64,000 nucleotides of DNA. Origin: Cryobacterium gelidum. Lineage in GTDB: Bacteria; Actinomycetota; Actinomycetes; Actinomycetales; Microbacteriaceae. The position numbers and the translations under genes were made by a program. The notes beneath the pieces are model-generated. The model did no database searches. It saw nothing but the letters and a program-made list of their open reading frames with translations, and was not told the DNA's origin. Shown in pieces: positions 9,036-18,234 of this stretch. The stretch spans positions 62,001 through 126,000 of the forward strand of contig NZ_SOHL01000020.1 of the NCBI RefSeq assembly GCF_004403985.1. The letters run 5' to 3'. The first letter of the stretch is position 1. Every line of letters starts with the position of its first letter.

Positions 9036-10220
9036 ATGCGTGAAGTTCTGGATACCCTCTTCACGGGCTGGCAGAATGGCGCCACGGCGGGCCTCGCCAC
9101 GGTCGTGCGAACCTTTCAGTCCGCGCCCCGCCCGCCCGGCGCCTCCATGCTGGTCAGTGCCGATGGCACCGTGGCCGGCTCGGTCTCGGGCGGTTGCGTC
9201 GAGGGCGCCGTCTACGAGCTCGCCACGCAGGTGGCCGAGGACGGCGTGCCCGTGCTCGTGCGATACGGCATCAGCGACGACGATGCGTTCGCCGTCGGGC
9301 TCACCTGCGGCGGCATCCTCGACGTTTTCGTCGAGCCCGTCTCCCGCAACACCTTTGCCCTGCTCGAGGGGGTGCATGATGACGTCGATGCCGGCCTGCC
9401 GGTGGGCGTCGCCACGGTGATCGAGCATCCGGATGCCGGCTGGATCGGCCGCCACCTCGTAGTGCGGCCGCACGGATTCGAGGGCGACCTGGGCTCGAAC
9501 CGTGCCAACCACGCCATCGGCGACGATACCCAGGGTCTGCTCGCTGCCGGCCGCAACGCCACCCTCACCTACGGCCCAGACGGCGAGCGTCGGGGCGAGG
9601 GCATGCGGGTGTTCTTCGCGAGCTACGCACCGCGGCCCCGTCTGCTGGTCTTCGGGGCGATCGATTTCGCCACCGCCCTCGCCCGGCTCGGCATCTTTCT
9701 CGGCTACCGGGTCACGGTCTGCGATGCGCGCGGCGTCTTCGCGACCGCCGCCCGGTTTCCCGGCGTCGACGAGATCGTGGTGAGCTGGCCCGACCGCTAC
9801 CTGCGCGAGCAGATCGCCGGCGGGCTCATCGACCCCCGCACGGTCATCTGCGTGCTCACCCACGACCCCAAATTCGACGTTCCCCTGCTCGCAGCGGCCC
9901 TGCACGGCCCGCCCGTGGCGTATATCGGCGCTATGGGGTCACGCCGCACCCATCTCGACCGCCTCGAGCGCCTGCGCGCGGCAGGGGTGACCGATGCCGA
10001 GCTGGCCCGGCTACGCAGCCCGATCGGGCTCGACCTCGGCTCCCGCACACCCGAGGAGACCGCGGTCTCGATCGCCGCCGAGATCATCTCGCTGCAGTGG
10101 GGCGGCAGCGGGAAGCCGCTGCACACTCTCATCGATTCCATCCACCACGACGACCTCGTCGACCCCGACCCGCCGGCCGATCAATCAGCCCCTGGCGGCC
10201 AGAAGTTGATCGAGGCATGA
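9036..10220 (+). CDS. XdhC/CoxF-family molybdenum cofactor maturation protein
   Basis: Second XdhC-family protein of the cluster, 394 residues, the full two-domain length. The N-terminal XdhC_CoxI domain shows SVSGGCVEGAVYE (about 48-60) and GLTCGGILDVFVEP (about 88-101), the expected cysteine-containing motifs. The C-terminal Rossmann domain has YIGAMGSRRTH and IGLDLGSRTPEETA. Such proteins bind the cofactor, promote its sulfuration and deliver it to the apoenzyme. It starts 24 bases after coxG and its stop overlaps the next gene's ATG (ATGA). Two XdhC paralogues in one CODH cluster may reflect separate steps; their division of labour is not known. Confidence 0.88.
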   Translation: MREVLDTLFTGWQNGATAGLATVVRTFQSAPRPPGASMLVSADGTVAGSVSGGCVEGAVYELATQVAEDGVPVLVRYGISDDDAFAVGLTCGGILDVFVEPVSRNTFALLEGVHDDVDAGLPVGVATVIEHPDAGWIGRHLVVRPHGFEGDLGSNRANHAIGDDTQGLLAAGRNATLTYGPDGERRGEGMRVFFASYAPRPRLLVFGAIDFATALARLGIFLGYRVTVCDARGVFATAARFPGVDEIVVSWPDRYLREQIAGGLIDPRTVICVLTHDPKFDVPLLAAALHGPPVAYIGAMGSRRTHLDRLERLRAAGVTDAELARLRSPIGLDLGSRTPEETAVSIAAEIISLQWGGSGKPLHTLIDSIHHDDLVDPDPPADQSAPGGQKLIEA

Positions 10221-10948
10221 GTCTGCTCGACTCCGTCACCTCCGTGCTCTTCGTGCACGCGCACCCCGACGACGAGACCATCAGCACCGGCGGCCTCATC
10301 GCGTATCTCGCGAGCCGCGGCATCCGGGTCAGCCTGGTCACGGCGACGCGCGGTGAGCGCGGAGAGGTCGTCGCTGGGCCGCTTTCAGTGCTCGCCGGAA
10401 CCCCCGCCCTGGCCGAGGAGCGCGAGCGGGAACTCGAGCGCGCCGCCCGCGCCCTCGGCGTCGACGAGGGCTTCTGGCTCGGTGAAATACCAGCCCGCGC
10501 GCCCGGGCTGCCCGCGCGCCGCTACCGGGACTCCGGCATGGAGTGGATCCGCCCCGGCCTGGCCGGTCCGGCCGCAGATTCCGAGGCGGATGCGCTCGCT
10601 CGCGCGCCGCTCGCCGAGGTCATCAACGACCTTATGGCCGTGCTGCGGTACGTGCGACCGAGCCTCGTCATCAGCTACGACGCCATTGGCGGTTACGGGC
10701 ATCCCGACCACGTGCGCGTGCACGACGCCGCGCTCGGCGCCAGCCGAGCGCTCACGATCCCCTACGCGGAAATTCTCGGTGCTTGTGCCGCGGATGCGGA
10801 GTGGTTCGACCTCGACGCCGAGCGCGAGACCGTCGTGGCGGCCCTGCGCTTTCATGCCAGTCAGCTCAGTGTCGACGGAGACGATGTCGTGCACTCCGGC
10901 GGCCAGCGCGACCCCATCCGCACCGCGATCGGCCTGCGCCTGCTCTGA
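10217..10948 (+). CDS. PIG-L family deacetylase (MshB/LmbE-like)
   Basis: Zinc-dependent N-deacetylase of the PIG-L/LmbE superfamily, 243 residues. The metal-binding motif AHPDDE is at residues 15-20 and the second motif YGHPDHVRVHDAA lies near residues 160-172, giving the expected His/Asp/His ligands. In actinobacteria this family includes MshB (mycothiol synthesis) and Mca, but the protein is shorter than MshB and its substrate cannot be assigned. Its ATG overlaps the stop of the upstream XdhC gene, so it is the last member of the cox transcription unit, ahead of a strong hairpin. The start was fixed by this overlap. Confidence 0.85.
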   Translation: MSLLDSVTSVLFVHAHPDDETISTGGLIAYLASRGIRVSLVTATRGERGEVVAGPLSVLAGTPALAEERERELERAARALGVDEGFWLGEIPARAPGLPARRYRDSGMEWIRPGLAGPAADSEADALARAPLAEVINDLMAVLRYVRPSLVISYDAIGGYGHPDHVRVHDAALGASRALTIPYAEILGACAADAEWFDLDAERETVVAALRFHASQLSVDGDDVVHSGGQRDPIRTAIGLRLL

Positions 10949-10969
10949 CCGGCGAATCGCGCTTAAATC

Positions 10970-11000
10970 AAATCAGGCCACCCAGAGGGCGGCCTGATTT
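10970..11000. terminator. Bidirectional terminator-type hairpin after the cox operon
   Basis: Perfect 10-base arms AAATCAGGCC (10970-10979) and GGCCTGATTT (10991-11000) around an 11-base loop. It sits between the end of the plus-strand cox/PIG-L unit and the 3' end of the minus-strand tmRNA. The arms give A/T-rich outer ends on both strands, so it could end transcription from either side. Confidence 0.75.
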
Positions 11001-11027
11001 GGGCAAAACAGCGTGTGACAGAACCGA

Positions 11028-11402
11028 TGGTGGAGATGCGGGGAATTGAACCCCGGTCCACTGCTGTGGTCATATGCCTTCTACGGGTGTATCCAGTGAA
11101 GTCGCTTTCTCGGCCCCGGAATTTGCCACTGGCATCTACTCCGACAGGCCCAGCCTTCGTTTAAGTCCCTCTATGCCCCGTGGCTCAGCGTAGAAGCAAG
11201 CTCTCTAAATGGCGTCAGGATCCGGGTAGAGAGCATTCCCGGTCTGGCGGACTTCGTTAGTGCTTTCGCTTAGGCAGCGAGAGCGAAGTCAGTGCGGTTT
11301 GATTTGGCACTTATTGTTTTGCAGAGATCGTTTACGAGATAACCCTGCATCCTCGACCCGCTTCTCACAATTGCGCAAACAGTGTCGAAACCGATCATCC
11401 CC
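11028..11402 (-). ncRNA. ssrA: Transfer-messenger RNA (tmRNA)
   Basis: tmRNA rescues stalled ribosomes and adds a degradation tag, working with SmpB encoded next door. On the minus strand the RNA starts GGGGAUGAUCGGUUUCGAC at 11402 and ends with an encoded CCA at 11028. The acceptor arms GGGGAUG and CAUCUCC pair (one G-U), and the T-arm GGGUUCAAUUCCC is intact. The tag reading frame ends at TAA (11270-11272) and encodes a peptide ending in ALAA; the likely tag is AKSNRTDFALAA, with resume codon GCC at 11306-11308. The remaining bases fold into the pseudoknot region. Length is 375 bases, normal for a one-piece tmRNA. Confidence 0.96.
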
Positions 11403-11530
11403 ATACACATAGCGAACCGACTGGCTCGCGATGGGTTCATGTCACACGCTGTTGAGTTACCAAACGGCACCTTTCGGTACAGCCCTCCATACTACACCAG
11501 AAGCGCCCCCCAACAGAAGCGCGCAGCTGG

Positions 11531-12007
11531 CTAGTCGCCGAGGTGTCGCTGCGCCGACATGGCACGGTCGGACTCCCGCTTGTCGGTGCGTTCCCGCAAC
11601 GTCTGGCGTTTGTCGTATTCTTTCTTGCCCTTGGCCACGGCGATCTCCACTTTGGCTCGGCCGTCCGCAAAATAGATGCGCAGCGGAATGAGCGTGAAGC
11701 CGCCCTCTTTGGTTTTATGGCTGATTTTCACGATCTCCTTCTTGTGCAGAAGGAGTTTGCGCTTGCGGCGCGGCGGGTGATTGGTCCACGACCCACCGGA
11801 ATACTCCGGAATGTGCACCGCATCCAGCCAGGCCTCGCCGCCTTCGATGAAGGCATAACCGTCGACCAGGGTAGCGCGGCCGGCGCGCAGGGATTTGACC
11901 TCGGTGCCGCTCAAGACCATCCCGGCCTCGTAGGTGTCACTGATGAGGTAGTCATGTCGGGCCTTGCGATTGGTCGCTACGACCTTTTCGCCACGTTCCC
12001 TGGGCAT
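11531..12007 (-). CDS. smpB: SsrA-binding protein SmpB
   Basis: SmpB binds the tRNA-like part of tmRNA and places it in the A site of stalled ribosomes. The 158-residue protein has the conserved [18 protein letters not shown] and GYAFIEGGE segments and the basic C-terminal tail, here ending in [15 protein letters not shown], which sits in the empty mRNA channel. The gene lies 128 bases upstream of its RNA partner ssrA on the same strand, after ftsX: the common actinobacterial order. Confidence 0.96.
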   Translation of the reverse strand: MPRERGEKVVATNRKARHDYLISDTYEAGMVLSGTEVKSLRAGRATLVDGYAFIEGGEAWLDAVHIPEYSGGSWTNHPPRRKRKLLLHKKEIVKISHKTKEGGFTLIPLRIYFADGRAKVEIAVAKGKKEYDKRQTLRERTDKRESDRAMSAQRHLGD

Positions 12008-12132
12008 GTTGCCTCACCTCCCTTCGTTTCTTCCAGCGGATGCCGCCGGTCGAGCGGGCACACGGCCTGCTCAGCAGCCCACCAGTCTAGCGGAACCGGG
12101 GGCCGGCTGGCCCCCCGGCTTCCGCTTGAGGG

Positions 12133-13047
12133 TTAGACCTTGAGGTAGCGGGTGATCGCGAAGTTCGCCGAGAACGCCGCCAGCACCGCACCGACGACGA
12201 GCAGGATGGGCACCACCACGAGCGCATCATCCATGCCGACCAGGGCGAAGCCGGTCAGCCGCGCGCCGAGGTAGCCCTGGACGAAGAAGTACACGAGCGC
12301 CAGGATCGCGCCGCCAGCCAGCAGCGAACCGAGCAACGCCGCGAAGACACCCTCCAAAATGAACGGCGTCTGAATGAACCGGTTGCTCGCGCCGACCAAC
12401 CGCATGATGCCCAGTTCCCGGCGTCTCGAGAACGCCGACAAACGAATGGTCGTGGCAATCAGCAGGGCCGCCGCTATCAGCATCAACCCGGCGATGCCGA
12501 TGGCGGTGTAGCTTGCGACGTTGAGCACGGAGAAGATCTGGTCGAGATATTTACGCTGGTCAGCGACATTTTCAACGCCGGCGACTCCCGACAGGCTCTC
12601 CACCAGCACCGCGGATTGGGACGGATCCTTCAGGTTCACCCAGAACGTCTGGTTGAGCTGCTCGGCCGTGACATAGTCGGCGACCGGGTTGCCCGCAAAC
12701 TGCTTCTTGAAGTTCTCAAAGGCCTGCTCGTGCGTCTCGAAGTAGTAGTTGTCAACGAACGGCGCGAGGGTGGGCGATTTGAGTTGCGCCTCCACCGCGG
12801 CGATCTGCTCCGGTGAGGCGTCGCCGCCGGTGCAGGTTTCGCCCGGGGATATATCGGAGCACATGTAGATGCCGACCTGCGCCTTGTCGTACCAGAAGTT
12901 CTTCATCTGGCCGATCTGCATCTGCATCAGAATGGCCGCGCCGACAAAGGTCAGCGAGATGAACGTCACGAGCACGACGGAGACGACCATCGAGGCGTTG
13001 CGCCGCAGACCGTTGGCGGCCTCAGAGAACACCAGACCGAGCCTCAT
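12133..13047 (-). CDS. ftsX: Cell-division permease-like protein FtsX
   Basis: Membrane half of the FtsEX complex, which couples cytoplasmic ATP hydrolysis to activation of peptidoglycan hydrolases at the septum. The 304-residue protein has one N-terminal transmembrane segment (about 20-42), a large extracytoplasmic domain (about 45-165) and a C-terminal block of three transmembrane segments with the FtsX core (SRRRELGIMRLVGAS). Two cysteines in the outer domain, in MCSDISPGETC, could form a disulfide. Its ATG overlaps the ftsE stop (ATGA), so the pair is translationally coupled. Confidence 0.95.
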   Translation of the reverse strand: MRLGLVFSEAANGLRRNASMVVSVVLVTFISLTFVGAAILMQMQIGQMKNFWYDKAQVGIYMCSDISPGETCTGGDASPEQIAAVEAQLKSPTLAPFVDNYYFETHEQAFENFKKQFAGNPVADYVTAEQLNQTFWVNLKDPSQSAVLVESLSGVAGVENVADQRKYLDQIFSVLNVASYTAIGIAGLMLIAAALLIATTIRLSAFSRRRELGIMRLVGASNRFIQTPFILEGVFAALLGSLLAGGAILALVYFFVQGYLGARLTGFALVGMDDALVVVPILLVVGAVLAAFSANFAITRYLKV

Positions 13048-14147
13048 CGGGTCGGCCCCACGTTCTGCTCGCCGGTTTGGTCGGGTTTCTCCCCCGGCGC
13101 GCGCAGGCCGAGCTTCTCGGCGAGAGTGAGCTGCTCGGGTTCATCGTCCTGCGCAACCGGCAGTACCGGCCGTGTCATCGGCGGTACCGGCGTGTGCGGG
13201 GCGTCCTCGGTCGGCGGCACGACGACCGGGGCAGGGGCAGCGGGCTCCGGCCTGGAGACCGGCGAGGAAACCGGCGAGGCGGCAGCGGCCACCGCGGCAG
13301 CCGCCGCCTGATGCAAGGAAAGGGAGGTCTCGGGAACCGGGGCCGACGGGTGCGTCAGCGCCGGTTTGGGTGCAGCTGCGGGCCGGGCGTAGACCGCCGC
13401 GACGGGCGCCGGCTCGCTGGCGGGGGCATCCGTTGTGGGCGCCGGCAGAATGGTCGGGATGGATGCCGTGGCGTAGCCGCCCTGGCGCTCGTCTCGCACG
13501 ATCTCGCCGTGAACGAGCTCGATCACGCGGCGCTGCATCTGGTCGACGATGCCGGCTTCATGGGTGGCCATGATGACGGTGGTGCCACTGGCATTGATGC
13601 TCGCGAGCAGCGACATGATCTCGGCGCTCGTGGTGGGGTCGAGGTTTCCGGTTGGCTCGTCGGCCAGCAGAATCTGTGGCTTGTTCACGATGGCGCGGGC
13701 AATAGCCACCCGCTGCTGCTCTCCACCGGAGAGTTCGTGCGGGAGGCGCTGGGATTTTTCGGCCAGGCCGACCATCTTGAGCGTGTCCGGCACGGCTTCC
13801 TGGATGAAACCGCGGCTCTTGCCGATGACCTGCAGGCTGAAGGCGACGTTGTCGAAGACGGTCTTGTTCGGCAGCAGACGAAAGTCTTGAAAGACGACGC
13901 CCATGTTGCGACGAAAGTACGGAACCTTACGGTTCGAGATCGACCTCAGGTCCTGGCCGAGCACGTGAATGCTGCCACTGGTCGGCTTCTCCTCCTTGAG
14001 CACGAGCCGTAGGCAGCTCGATTTTCCCGATCCGGAGGCGCCGACCAGAAAGACGAATTCGCCTCGCAAAATCTCGACGTCGATCGAGTTCAGTGCCGGC
14101 CGAGTGGTGCCGGGGTACTTCTTGGTTATGTGATCAAAACGGATCAT
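13044..14147 (-). CDS. ftsE: Cell-division ATP-binding protein FtsE with long C-terminal extension
   Basis: ABC-type ATPase of FtsEX. Walker A is GASGSGKS (36-43), the signature LSGGEQQR lies near residue 140 and Walker B (ILLADEPTG) near 160. The protein has 367 residues against about 220-230 for typical FtsE. The extra 140 or so residues after the core are rich in Ala, Pro and Val and end in an acidic then Leu-containing segment (EQLTLAEKLGLRAPG). The extension stays in frame, with normal codon use, up to the ftsX overlap, so it appears genuine. The start is the ATG of MIRFDHITKKYPG. Confidence 0.94.
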   Translation of the reverse strand: MIRFDHITKKYPGTTRPALNSIDVEILRGEFVFLVGASGSGKSSCLRLVLKEEKPTSGSIHVLGQDLRSISNRKVPYFRRNMGVVFQDFRLLPNKTVFDNVAFSLQVIGKSRGFIQEAVPDTLKMVGLAEKSQRLPHELSGGEQQRVAIARAIVNKPQILLADEPTGNLDPTTSAEIMSLLASINASGTTVIMATHEAGIVDQMQRRVIELVHGEIVRDERQGGYATASIPTILPAPTTDAPASEPAPVAAVYARPAAAPKPALTHPSAPVPETSLSLHQAAAAAVAAAASPVSSPVSRPEPAAPAPVVVPPTEDAPHTPVPPMTRPVLPVAQDDEPEQLTLAEKLGLRAPGEKPDQTGEQNVGPTR

Positions 14148-14222
14148 AGCTCTTAGAGCCTAGGCAACCAGGGGCATTTTCCCAACAGCGACATACCCGT
14201 TGGGCCAAGCCTCAGCATGCCT

Positions 14223-15335
14223 CTAGTCTTCGGGTGCCTTTTTGCGCCAGCGGATGCCGGCCGAGATGAATCCGTCCAGGTCACCGTCGAAGACGTTGCT
14301 GGGGTTGTTCACCTCATACTCGGTGCGCAAGTCCTTGACCATTTGGTACGGCGCGAGCACGTAGCTGCGCATCTGATCACCCCAGCTTGCGGTGATGTTG
14401 CCGGCGAGTTCTTTCTTGGTGGCCGCTTCTTTCTCGCGCTCCAGCACCAACAGTCGCGACTGCAATACGCGCATGGCGGCCGCGCGGTTCTGAATCTGGC
14501 TCTTCTCGTTCTGGCAGCTCACGACGGTGCCGGTGGGCAAGTGGGTGATGCGCACGGCCGAGTCGGTCGTGTTGACGGACTGGCCGCCGGGACCGCTCGA
14601 CCGGAACACGTCGACGCGAATATCGCCGTCGGGCACCTCGATCGATTCGGTCTGTTCGATCAGCGGCACCACCTCGACAGCGGCGAACGAGGTCTGGCGT
14701 TTGCCGGCCGAGTTGAACGGGCTCATGCGCACCAGGCGGTGCGTACCGGCCTCGACGCTGAGCGTGCCGAAGGCGTAGGAAGCGTCGACTTCGAAGGTTG
14801 CGCTCTTGATGCCGGCCTCTTCGGCGTAGCTGATGTCGAGCACGCTCGTGCGCCAGTTGTGCTGCTCCGCATACCGCAGATACATGCGCAGGAGCATTTC
14901 GGCGAAGTCGGCCGCGTCCACTCCCCCGGCGCCAGCGCGAATGGTGATGACGGCGTTGCGTTCGTCGAATTCGCCGTTGAGCAGCGTTTGCACCTCGAGT
15001 TCGCCGAGGAGCTTCTGCAGGCTCACTAGCTCGAGCGCTGCCTCATCGGCCAGTTCCTGATCGCCCTGGCCGTCGTTGGCCATGTCGACGAGCATCTCGA
15101 GGTCGTCGAGGCGCGTCGTGATGCTCTCAATACGCGCCAGTTGCGACTGCCGATGGCTGAGGTCGCTCGTCACCTTCTGCGCGTGCTCGGTGTTGTCCCA
15201 CAAGTCGGGCATACCGGCCTCGCCACTGAGGTCGTCGATGTCCGCGCGCAGTCGGTCAATGTCGATCACCGAACGGATGTCGCCAAACGTGGTCCGCAGC
15301 GCGGCGATCTGTACTGAGAAATCCAAGTCAATCAT
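14223..15335 (-). CDS. prfB: Peptide chain release factor 2
   Basis: Class I release factor that reads UGA and UAA. The 370-residue protein has the tripeptide anticodon SPF (205-207) and the catalytic GGQ (250-252) in the [10 protein letters not shown] context. The reading frame is uninterrupted from its ATG, so the programmed +1 frameshift found in Escherichia coli and many other bacteria is absent. It heads the minus-strand block prfB-ftsE-ftsX-smpB-ssrA, with 75 bases before ftsE. Confidence 0.97.
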   Translation of the reverse strand: MIDLDFSVQIAALRTTFGDIRSVIDIDRLRADIDDLSGEAGMPDLWDNTEHAQKVTSDLSHRQSQLARIESITTRLDDLEMLVDMANDGQGDQELADEAALELVSLQKLLGELEVQTLLNGEFDERNAVITIRAGAGGVDAADFAEMLLRMYLRYAEQHNWRTSVLDISYAEEAGIKSATFEVDASYAFGTLSVEAGTHRLVRMSPFNSAGKRQTSFAAVEVVPLIEQTESIEVPDGDIRVDVFRSSGPGGQSVNTTDSAVRITHLPTGTVVSCQNEKSQIQNRAAAMRVLQSRLLVLEREKEAATKKELAGNITASWGDQMRSYVLAPYQMVKDLRTEYEVNNPSNVFDGDLDGFISAGIRWRKKAPED

Positions 15336-15375
15336 GTTCTGTTCAGCCTACCGGGCTGGCGTAGCATCGTCTCTG

Positions 15376-16701
15376 ATGAGCAATGCCCAACGCCCCCTCA
15401 ACCTGCGTGCGATCGCCCTGACGGCTTTTCTGCCCACACTGTTGTTTTCCGTCGGTGAGGGCGCGATAATTCCGCTCATTCCACTGGTCGCCAATGACCT
15501 GGGCGCCACGCTCGCCATCGCCGGGGTGATCGCCGCCATGATCATGCTCGGCGAACTCGTCGGCGACATTCCCAGCGGCTGGGTCGTCTCCCGCATCGGC
15601 GAACGCAACTCGATGATTTGGGCATCCGTCATCACCGTCGGTGCCGTGATCATCTGCCTCGCGGCACCCAACCCCCTCATACTCGGCCTGGGAATCTTTC
15701 TGATCGGCATTGCGACGGCCGTGTTCGCCCTGGCCCGGCACGCCTTCATGACCAGTTACGTGCCCCTCGTCTACCGGGCCCGCGCACTGTCGACGCTCGG
15801 CGGCGTGTTTCGGGCCGGCTGGTTCGTGGGGCCGTTCCTGTCCGCCGCCTTCATCCACCTCACCGGCAGCACCCAGGCGGCGTTCTGGGTATTCATCGTG
15901 TGCTGCGTACTCGCGATCACACTGCTGTTGATCCTCCCGGACCCTACCCGTGGCCTCGACGCGCCGGAACGCGCTGTGCCGGAGCGGGCAGCACCCGCTA
16001 GACCTGCCGACGTTGCACCTGCCGACGTTGCACCCGCCGACGTTGCACCGACCAGGGCCGCCGAAGCGGATGCCGCAGCACTCACCGCCCAGGGCCTCTT
16101 TCAGACCATCCGCAGCCACCGCGGCGTACTCGTGCGACTCGGCTCCGGTGCCGCCCTCGTGGGCGCGATGCGCGCCAGCCGAACCGTCATGCTGCCCCTC
16201 TGGGCGGTCAGCATCGGCATCAGTGCGCCCGACACGGCCCTCATCATCGGTATCGCCGGCGGCATTGACTTCCTGTTGTTCTACGCCAGCGGTCAGATCA
16301 TGGATCGCTTCGGTCGTATCTGGAGCGCGGTACCCTCGATGATCGGCCTCGGCCTCGGCCACGTCGCGCTCGCGTTCACGCACGATCTGCCGAGCAACCT
16401 CGGCTGGTTCATCGGCGTCGCGATGTTTCTGTCCCTCGCCAACGGCATCGGCAGCGGCCTGCTCATGACGCTCGGCGCTGACCTCGCGCCGCAGCGGTAT
16501 CCGGCGCCGTTTCTCGGCGCCTGGCGATTCACCGCCGACTTCGGCAGCGCCGCCGCGCCGCTTGCCCTGGCCGGCATCACCGCCCTCGCCTCACTCTCGA
16601 TCGCAAGCGGCATCATGGGGGTGTTCGGCTTGGTCGGAGCCGTGCTGTTGCGCCGCTACATTCCCCGGTTCGCCCCCCATCGGCCACGCCACCTGCTCTA
16701 G
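15376..16701 (+). CDS. Major facilitator superfamily transporter
   Basis: MFS permease of 441 residues with two six-helix halves. It starts at the ATG at 15376, divergent from prfB with only 40 bases between starts. The first half has the cytoplasmic loop [18 protein letters not shown], matching the MFS loop 2-3 motif. The central loop, about residues 195-240, is Ala/Pro-rich and includes three exact 15-base DNA repeats (16006-16050) encoding a repeated ADVAP unit. The second half repeats a [11 protein letters not shown] motif. Substrate is unknown; drug or metabolite efflux is possible. Confidence 0.85.
   Translation: MSNAQRPLNLRAIALTAFLPTLLFSVGEGAIIPLIPLVANDLGATLAIAGVIAAMIMLGELVGDIPSGWVVSRIGERNSMIWASVITVGAVIICLAAPNPLILGLGIFLIGIATAVFALARHAFMTSYVPLVYRARALSTLGGVFRAGWFVGPFLSAAFIHLTGSTQAAFWVFIVCCVLAITLLLILPDPTRGLDAPERAVPERAAPARPADVAPADVAPADVAPTRAAEADAAALTAQGLFQTIRSHRGVLVRLGSGAALVGAMRASRTVMLPLWAVSIGISAPDTALIIGIAGGIDFLLFYASGQIMDRFGRIWSAVPSMIGLGLGHVALAFTHDLPSNLGWFIGVAMFLSLANGIGSGLLMTLGADLAPQRYPAPFLGAWRFTADFGSAAAPLALAGITALASLSIASGIMGVFGLVGAVLLRRYIPRFAPHRPRHLL
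16006..16050. repeat. Three tandem 15-base repeats inside the MFS gene
   Basis: Three consecutive copies of GCCGACGTTGCACCN at 16006, 16021 and 16036, differing only at the last base. They encode a repeated Ala-Asp-Val-Ala-Pro in the cytoplasmic central loop, where length changes should be tolerated. The copies are too alike to be old, so slippage is the likely origin. Confidence 0.85.
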
Positions 16702-16762
16702 AGCGCAACCGTGCGGCCGACGGGCGCGGAATGATCCCGCTTCCATCGTGGTTGACGTGGGT

Positions 16763-17200
16763 ATGCCTCTCATCGGAGAATACGAGCCAAGCACCGCCCA
16801 GTGGGTGCGCGACCAGGTCGACCAGTACGAGAAGTCCGGTGGCACCGAGGGCACAACCCTGCGCGGGATGCCCGTCATCGTGCTGACGACGCTCGGCGTG
16901 AAGTCCGGCAAGCTGCGCAAGGCGCCGCTCATGCGGGTCGAGCATGCCGGTCAGTATGCGGCTGTGGCCTCGCTCGGCGGCAGCCCCAAGAATCCGGTCT
17001 GGTACGCGAATGTCGTGGCGCACCCCGAGGTTGAGTTGCAGGACGGCACGCAGAAGTGGGACATGCACGCCCGCGAGGTCACCGGCGACGAAAAGGCCAC
17101 CTGGTGGAAGCGCGCCGTGGCGGCGTTCCCCGACTACGCCGAGTACCAGACCAAGACGGACCGCGAGATACCCGTCTTCGTGCTCGAACCGCTCACCTGA
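16763..17200 (+). CDS. Nitroreductase/deazaflavin-dependent oxidoreductase (Ddn family)
   Basis: Small split-barrel protein of 145 residues from the F420H2-dependent quinone reductase/Ddn family, common in actinobacteria. The family-typical N-terminal region is [18 protein letters not shown], then [19 protein letters not shown] for cofactor binding and [14 protein letters not shown]. Members reduce quinones or nitroaromatics with deazaflavin F420, but the cofactor of this protein is inferred from family only. The ATG at 16763 matches the usual family N-terminus; in-frame GTG codons lie just upstream (16748, 16757). Confidence 0.85.
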   Translation: MPLIGEYEPSTAQWVRDQVDQYEKSGGTEGTTLRGMPVIVLTTLGVKSGKLRKAPLMRVEHAGQYAAVASLGGSPKNPVWYANVVAHPEVELQDGTQKWDMHAREVTGDEKATWWKRAVAAFPDYAEYQTKTDREIPVFVLEPLT

Positions 17201-17349
17201 GGGTGGCGTAAAACACGCACCGCCCAGCGTCGAGCGGCACCCGGTTCAAGCCGTTTGCGCCGCTGCTCGCCGCCCACCTCGCCCTACGCGTCGAGTCACC
17301 CTCTTTCCCGGAGCGGATGCCCAGGGCTGGCCGCGAGATTCGCCCGGCT

Positions 17350-18234
17350 TCAGGGAATGGCGGTCGCGGTCAGCTCGAGGTCGGAGGTAGGCCGGTCACG
17401 CTGGGTCGCGATCGCCGCCCCTGCCGCCACGCACACGACGACGATGGCAATCTGCTGCAGCGCGGTGAAGGACTCGCCGAGCACGAGCGCACCGAAACCG
17501 GCCGCGATCACCGGGCCGAAACTCGTGATGATCGCGTACAAACGCGGGCTGATCCGACGCAGAATAAAGGTGTCGAGCGTGTAGGGAAAGGCGGAGGAGA
17601 CGACGCCGACGAGCAGGAGCAATCCGACGATGCCCCAGGTGAACGCCGACAGATCGAGCGTGAATACGGCAATCGGAACCACGATCACGAGGCTCACCAG
17701 GCTCGCGATCGAAATGCCTTCGAGGCCGGGGAATTGGGTCGCCACCCGGCGAGTCAGCAGAATGTAGCAAAACCAGGAGGCGGCCGCGGTGAGCGCGAGC
17801 ACAATGCCGAGCACATCGAGGGTGCCGTCCGACCAGGTCAGCAGAAACACTCCCCCGGCGGCGGCCGCGGCGCACACGAAGTCGAGAAGGCGGCGGCTGG
17901 TCACGAGGGCGAGGGCGAACGGTCCGAGAAATTCGATCGTCGCCGCCACGCCGAGTCCGATCATGCTGACGGCTTGATAAAAGCTGAGGTTCATGACGGC
18001 GAGTATGACCCCGAGGGCCAACGGAGGCCAGATTCGGCCCCAGGTCATCTTTTTCAGCTGGGGACGGGCCAGCGGCAGCACGACGAGAACCATGACAATC
18101 TGGCGGGCCGCGACGACGACGGGCGCACCGATCACCGGGATGAGCAGGCCAGCCACTGACGACCCGAAGTTGATACTGACTTCGGTGGCGAGCTGGGCTC
18201 CCATTCCGCTCAATTGGTCGCGGTTGATACGCAC
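17350..18234 (-). CDS. EamA/DMT family transporter (RhtA-like)
   Basis: Drug/metabolite transporter of 294 residues with two EamA repeats, about ten transmembrane segments. Conserved features include the GPFALAL segment closing the first half, and FPYTLDTFILRRISPRLYAI with LGESFTALQQ in the second, as in RhtA-type threonine/homoserine exporters. I chose the GTG at 18234 because AGGAG lies about 4 bases upstream; an internal ATG at 18202 is an alternative. The gene converges on the Ddn-like gene. The substrate is probably an amino acid or related metabolite, by family only. Confidence 0.85.
   Translation of the reverse strand: MRINRDQLSGMGAQLATEVSINFGSSVAGLLIPVIGAPVVVAARQIVMVLVVLPLARPQLKKMTWGRIWPPLALGVILAVMNLSFYQAVSMIGLGVAATIEFLGPFALALVTSRRLLDFVCAAAAAGGVFLLTWSDGTLDVLGIVLALTAAASWFCYILLTRRVATQFPGLEGISIASLVSLVIVVPIAVFTLDLSAFTWGIVGLLLLVGVVSSAFPYTLDTFILRRISPRLYAIITSFGPVIAAGFGALVLGESFTALQQIAIVVVCVAAGAAIATQRDRPTSDLELTATAIP

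Noticed and set aside
11028-11060. A tRNA gene at the 3' end of the tmRNA
   Set aside because: The T-arm and CCA belong to the tRNA-like domain of the tmRNA; there is no anticodon arm next to it.
13089-13330. A separate plus-strand gene opposite the FtsE extension
   Set aside because: The plus-strand product is Gly/Arg/Thr repeats, the complement of an Ala/Pro-rich coding stretch.
14223-15335. Programmed frameshift in prfB
   Set aside because: The frame is continuous from ATG to stop and contains no internal UGA, so no frameshift is needed.
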